Source: JBFMAE01 sp040756085 (GTDB taxonomy: Bacteria; Desulfobacterota; BSN033; UBA1163). Taken from it: 9,269 bases of DNA. Positions 6,222 to 9,269 of this stretch are shown one piece after another (the stretch's first letter is position 1; each line of letters starts with the position of its first letter). The stretch spans positions 1 to 9,269 of the forward strand of contig JBFMAE010000236.1 of NCBI GenBank assembly GCA_040756085.1. Direction: 5' to 3'. Position numbers and translations under genes: made by a program. The notes under the pieces are model-generated. The model was given only the letters and a program-made list of their open reading frames with translations. It was not told the DNA's origin and searched no databases.

Positions 6222-6797
6222 GTGCACTGCGCGATCTGCGGCGGCGAGGATTGCTACCGACCGATGGCCCCCTATTGGCGTTATGCCATCGAGCTGTTGC
6301 CAAAGTTTAAGAAGAGGCGGATACCGATTGCCCGGTTTTTATGTCGGAGGCGCCGCAAGACCTTTTCTTTGTTGCCCATCCAATTAATTCCTTACTTTCA
6401 GTACACGGTGGGTGCCGTGGTGGGCACTCTGTTTTTGGGGATGGGATGTTGGCAGATGGGGCAGAAGGGCTTTCATGGCGCGTCGGTGAAAGTGGACGAA
6501 GTAGACCCGGGGAGTTTGGTGACCCCATGGTTAATTACCTGCTGGCTGGTCGCTGTGGTCCAAGGGCTTTGCCGTGGCCATGCCGCGTTGAGGCAATTTT
6601 ATAACCTGGACGGCGTACACACTCTGGCAAAGGCTGAGGGGTGGCAGGAGGCAGCGACTTACTTTGTGGCTTTTGGCTTAAAGCCGAAGATGGACTCTAT
6701 TGCTCTTTTGATGGACCTCATGTATCGCTACTGCCGAGCAACGGGCCAGTTTCTCTTCGGCACGCCTTCTCAATATCGGGGCTCTGTCCGTCCATAA
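6222..6797 (+). CDS. Zinc-ribbon protein resembling DUF6431, degraded at its 5' end
   Basis: I recognise this as probably a DUF6431-type protein, found beside transposases; its biochemical role is unknown to me. From the GTG at 6222 it has 191 residues: CAICGGEDC near the N-terminus, then RFLCRRRRKTFSLLPIQLIPYFQYT (36-60), then a less conserved helical region. The layout suggests a zinc ribbon of CxxC plus CxxC, but where the second pair should read C-R-R-C it reads C-R-R-R (Cys41, Arg44; codon CGC at 6351, one transition from TGC). The open frame extends upstream to 6114 and encodes IQLPYFNKFETIWEYEKSFLSDQIDFVSFLG, which reads as natural protein. Its likely first codon is ATT at 6129, where ATG would be expected; AAGG at 6116-6119 could be its ribosome-binding site. 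The true gene is thus probably 6129-6797, with a lost start and a lost zinc ligand. Confidence 0.55.
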   Translation: MHCAICGGEDCYRPMAPYWRYAIELLPKFKKRRIPIARFLCRRRRKTFSLLPIQLIPYFQYTVGAVVGTLFLGMGCWQMGQKGFHGASVKVDEVDPGSLVTPWLITCWLVAVVQGLCRGHAALRQFYNLDGVHTLAKAEGWQEAATYFVAFGLKPKMDSIALLMDLMYRYCRATGQFLFGTPSQYRGSVRP

Positions 6798-7024
6798 GTT
6801 TTTCTTTCTCAAAATCCCCCTGTGGTTGTCCGAACGAAATCTTTCCCTTTGCTTTGACTGACCTCTCTCGGCGATTCTGGGATCAGGGTTGTGAGAGCGG
6901 GTGTACAGAGCCTTGCTAACGGTCGATGTTTGTATGAATTTATCATGGGCTTCATGATCATCTCGTAGAGCCGAGTCTCCGACTTGCTTCGATGATCAAA
7001 AAACTCATACAGGAGGACAAGCCC
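6798..7024. other. Leader and possible left end of the transposase-ATPase element
   Basis: No gene is visible apart from an in-frame extension of the next gene starting at 6992, which I reject as start. No clear promoter was found. The left end of the transposon should lie here or further left, but with no right end in the window it cannot be fixed. TGTACA at 6902-6907 is the kind of TGT...ACA sequence seen at Mu/Tn7-like ends, but alone it proves nothing. Confidence 0.3.
6955..6998 (+). promoter_or_regulatory. Stem-loop before the Mu-like transposase gene
   Basis: TGATCAT (6955-6961) is the exact reverse complement of ATGATCA (6992-6998). Within the loop AGTC-TCC-GACT and flanking AGC/GCT can also pair. 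It lies 12 bases before the AGGAGG at 7011-7016. It could be a protein-binding site at the element end or an mRNA structure; I cannot tell which. Confidence 0.35.
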
Positions 7025-8281
7025 ATGGATAAAGAGATACGAGAAAAGATCGCCCTCAAACGCTATCAGCTCATCAGCCCCGTGCTGGCCGAACCCGCAA
7101 GGGCTCAGAACGAGTATTTTCGGAAACAGGCCGAGATCGAACATGAGTTCCCCCGCTACGGCCTCAGGAAAGTCCGGGTTTCCACCATGAAGGCCTGGCT
7201 CCGGAAGTATCGGAAGGAAGGGTTTGATTCTCTCAAACCCAAAAACCGCTCCGACGGGGGTAGACCCAAACGCTTCACGGAGGATCTCCTCAAGACCATT
7301 GAGATCAAATGCAAGGCCTATCCCTCCCTGCCCGTGCAAAAACTTTATGAAATGCTTCGGGATCAGGATCTATTGGGACAGCCTCCGGTTCACTACAACA
7401 CCTTACTCCGGGTGGTCAAAGAGCAGGGATGGCTCCCGCTCAAGAATCGGACCGATGTGCGCAAAGCCTACGAAGTGGACAATGTCAATGACCTCTGGAT
7501 TGCGGATTTCATGCATGGCCCTCAGGTCCGCATCGCGAATCGTTCGGCCAAGGCTATCCTTTGCGCTATCCTCGATGACCACTCCCGCATGGTGGTTGGC
7601 CATGTCTTCAGCACCTCCGAGACGATCAGCACTCTGACGGTCGTCCTCAAGGAGGCCTTTCTGGCCTATGGAATCCCAAAGCGCCTTTATTGCGATAATG
7701 GTTCGACGTTCTCTTCCGATCTGTTGACGCGAAGCTGTGCTCAGGCCGCAATCTCGCTGATCCACTCCAAACCCTATGACAGTCCCTCTCGTGGAAAGAT
7801 TGAACGCTTCTTCCGCACCGTCCGTGAACGGTTCCTCTCGGCTCTCCGGGAGGGTCTAACCCTGGAGGAACTGAATGAAGCCTTTTCTCTCTGGCTGAAG
7901 GACGATTACCACCATAAACTTCACACCGGGATCGAGGAGAGACCCATCGACCGGTATAACAGTTCTGTAGGCCGGGCCCTGATCCGAAGACTCTCCCGAG
8001 AGGAGTTGGATGAAATCTTTCTCATCCGCCACGAACGGGTCGTCAATCACGATGCCACCATCAGCTTCAAAGGTTCTCTCTACGAAGTCCCCGCCGCCTA
8101 TATCCGTCAACGTATCGAGATCCGCCACCCTGTCGATGCCCCTGAAGAACTCTTCCTCTACGACAACGGCCTTCGGGTGGGCCGAATCAGGTTGCTCGAT
8201 AAACAGGAAAATGCCCGCACCTTCCGGCCTCAGCAGGTCTTGACCCATCTGTCCTTTCACAAAGGGGAGGTCCTGCCATGA
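7025..8281 (+). CDS. Mu/TniA-like DDE transposase
   Basis: A 418-residue transposase that would cut and join the ends of its element. From the N-terminus it has a helix-turn-helix of integrase type around residues 50-83 (VSTMKAWLRKYRKEGFDSLKPKNRSDGGRPKR), a second DNA-binding part to about 140, and the catalytic core with Asp161 (WIADFMHG), Asp224 (YCDNGSTF) and Glu260 (RGKIERFFR). The last two have 35 residues between them. A C-terminal barrel like that of MuA lies around 335-395 (HDATISFKGSLYEVP...). The ATG at 7025 has AGGAGG 8 bases upstream; the longer frame from 6992 would place that motif inside the gene. Its stop overlaps the next start as ATGA, so the ATPase is translationally coupled. 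All catalytic residues are present and the frame is clean. It is shorter than TniA or TnsB and closer in size to IstA, but the ExeA-type partner sets it apart from IS21. Confidence 0.88.
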   Translation: MDKEIREKIALKRYQLISPVLAEPARAQNEYFRKQAEIEHEFPRYGLRKVRVSTMKAWLRKYRKEGFDSLKPKNRSDGGRPKRFTEDLLKTIEIKCKAYPSLPVQKLYEMLRDQDLLGQPPVHYNTLLRVVKEQGWLPLKNRTDVRKAYEVDNVNDLWIADFMHGPQVRIANRSAKAILCAILDDHSRMVVGHVFSTSETISTLTVVLKEAFLAYGIPKRLYCDNGSTFSSDLLTRSCAQAAISLIHSKPYDSPSRGKIERFFRTVRERFLSALREGLTLEELNEAFSLWLKDDYHHKLHTGIEERPIDRYNSSVGRALIRRLSREELDEIFLIRHERVVNHDATISFKGSLYEVPAAYIRQRIEIRHPVDAPEELFLYDNGLRVGRIRLLDKQENARTFRPQQVLTHLSFHKGEVLP

Positions 8282-9081
8282 AAGACCTGCTCGCCTGGTT
8301 TGGTCTCAAAGGGTTTCCTTTTGATAAAAATCTCAAGACCCAGGATGTCTTCGAGACGGAGCCCTTCAAGGAAGCCATGGCTCGCTTCGACTATATCAAA
8401 CGCCGAGGCGGCATCTTGCTTCTGACCGGAGACCCTGGGGTGGGAAAAACCCTCGCCCTGAGACGCTACGTAGATACCCTTAATGAGAACCTTTTCAAAC
8501 CATACTATACCCCTCTGTCTACCTTGAGTCGGGCGGACTTGCTGTATCACTTAAATCGTCTCCTCGGTCTGCCTCCCCGACTCTCTAAGAGCGCCATCTA
8601 TGGCCAGATCCAAAAAACGCTTCTGGAATCGAAGGAGAGTTCAGGGAAAACCGTCTTTCTCATCATCGACGAGGCCCATCTTCTCCAGACCGGCCCCCTG
8701 GAAGAACTGAGACTACTGACCAACTTCAAGATGGACTCCTATGACCCCTTCATCCTGGTCCTCTCCGGTCAGTCCGATCTGAAGCGGATCATGGAGTTTG
8801 CCGTCATGGAACCTTTTAACCAGAGAATCGCCATGCGTTATCACATGCCCGGCCTTACTCTCGAACAAACCAAACACTATGTCCATCATCACCTCAAACT
8901 GGCGGGCGCAAAGGAGCCTCTCCTGGATGAGCATGCCCTGGAGGCCGTCCATCAAGTCTCGTTCGGCATCCCCAGAAAAATCGGCACCGTCGTCGAACAG
9001 GCCCTCACTTACGCCATGTTCGACCAAAAACGCACCGTCACCCCTGAAATGGTGCTCAAGGTCAAGAACCTCGAAGGCTAA
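8278..9081 (+). CDS. ExeA/TniB-type AAA+ ATPase
   Basis: A 267-residue ATPase, probably the target-selecting or transposase-activating partner of the upstream enzyme, as MuB, TniB, TnsC or IstB are for theirs. It opens with the ExeA-like FGLKGFPFDKN (8-18), followed by Walker A GDPGVGKT (51-58), Walker B VFLIIDEAH (126-134), a sensor-like LVLSGQSDL (160-168) and an arginine-finger candidate in FNQRIAMRYHM (180-189). A C-terminal lid ends with IPRKIGTVVEQALTYA. It starts at the ATG that overlaps the transposase stop, with GGAGG at 8266-8270 giving a 7-base spacing. ExeA itself works in secretion, but the operon position makes transposition the sensible reading here. The motifs are complete, so the protein is likely functional. 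Confidence 0.88.
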   Translation: MKDLLAWFGLKGFPFDKNLKTQDVFETEPFKEAMARFDYIKRRGGILLLTGDPGVGKTLALRRYVDTLNENLFKPYYTPLSTLSRADLLYHLNRLLGLPPRLSKSAIYGQIQKTLLESKESSGKTVFLIIDEAHLLQTGPLEELRLLTNFKMDSYDPFILVLSGQSDLKRIMEFAVMEPFNQRIAMRYHMPGLTLEQTKHYVHHHLKLAGAKEPLLDEHALEAVHQVSFGIPRKIGTVVEQALTYAMFDQKRTVTPEMVLKVKNLEG

Positions 9082-9098
9082 CAAAGAAAGGAGACAAG

Positions 9099-9134
9099 AT
9101 GAAAACTGAAAAGGAAATCCAAACCGCGGAATAA
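9099..9134 (+). CDS. 11-residue ORF after the ATPase, possibly a truncated third gene
   Basis: ATG at 9099 follows a good Shine-Dalgarno (AAGGAG, 9088-9093) and lies 17 bases after the ATPase stop, where a third operon gene would be expected. It encodes MKTEKEIQTAE and then a TAA. In the same frame the next residues read LGTLVQIQLDFGRG before another stop. This looks either like a short leader peptide or, more likely, a gene cut short by a nonsense change or by foreign sequence joined at about 9132. I do not recognise it. Confidence 0.35.
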   Translation: MKTEKEIQTAE

Positions 9135-9218
9135 TTAGGGACGTTGGTTCAAATACAACTTGATTTTGGCAGAGGATAGGAGTAGGATACGGGCATATTC
9201 CAAGACAAGGGAGACTCG

Positions 9219-9269
9219 ATGCCTCGGGGACGATACATCAACGAGCAAACGTTGCACGATTTTCGGGAG
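9219..9269 (+). CDS. Start of an unrecognised gene, cut by the window end
   Basis: ATG at 9219 is preceded by AAGGGAG (9207-9213) with 5 bases between. Seventeen codons are visible (MPRGRYINEQTLHDFRE) with no stop. This is too short to assign a family. It may be a further gene of the transposase-ATPase element or an unrelated neighbour. Confidence 0.4.
   Translation, partial: MPRGRYINEQTLHDFRE

Noticed and set aside
6992..7024. ATG at 6992 as start of the Mu-like transposase
   Set aside because: It would place the strong AGGAGG (7011-7016) inside the gene; the ATG at 7025 fits that site.
1..9269. CRISPR array, tRNA, rRNA or a known riboswitch
   Set aside because: No regularly spaced direct repeats, cloverleaf or conserved RNA core was found on either strand.

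Overview
The window looks like a mobile-element-rich stretch of a mesophilic anaerobic bacterial chromosome. A Desulfobacterota/Syntrophia-type (former Deltaproteobacteria) host is my best guess. That rests on an AtoE-like fatty-acid carrier beside a DapA-family lyase/synthase and on the mix of transposase families; there is no rRNA or tRNA to confirm it. No tRNA, rRNA, CRISPR array, toxin-antitoxin pair or defence gene was recognised.

Layout: (1) 1-249 has no gene but carries a long inverted repeat (47-69/129-151). (2) 250-1913 is a nearly complete IS1380-family insertion sequence whose ends can be placed from imperfect terminal inverted repeats and a 5-bp CTCGA target duplication. Its transposase is dead twice over: a 19-bp perfect palindrome has been inserted and shifts the frame, and an in-frame TAG lies near the C-terminus. 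The 5' end of the element can fold so that read-through mRNA hides the transposase ribosome-binding site. (3) 1919-4692 is the metabolic 'host' part: a promoter and structured leader, an AtoE/TIGR00366-like short-chain fatty acid carrier (+), a hairpin terminator, and a convergent dihydrodipicolinate synthase/N-acetylneuraminate lyase family enzyme (-) with its own good promoter. (4) 4937-6797 holds a DDE (DX35E) integrase-type transposase (-) and, divergent from it, a zinc-ribbon protein resembling DUF6431 (+). Both lack a normal start codon and look decayed. (5) 7025-9081 is an intact-looking, translationally coupled operon: a Mu/TniA-like DDE transposase and an ExeA/TniB-type AAA+ ATPase. 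After it come an 11-residue ORF with a strong ribosome-binding site and the first 17 codons of another gene cut by the window edge.

The two metabolic genes are probably separate transcription units that share only their terminator region. Three unrelated transposition systems flank them, two visibly degenerate and one apparently functional. The transposase/ExeA-type pair is the likeliest place for something less well described, because its ends and any third partner are not fully in view.
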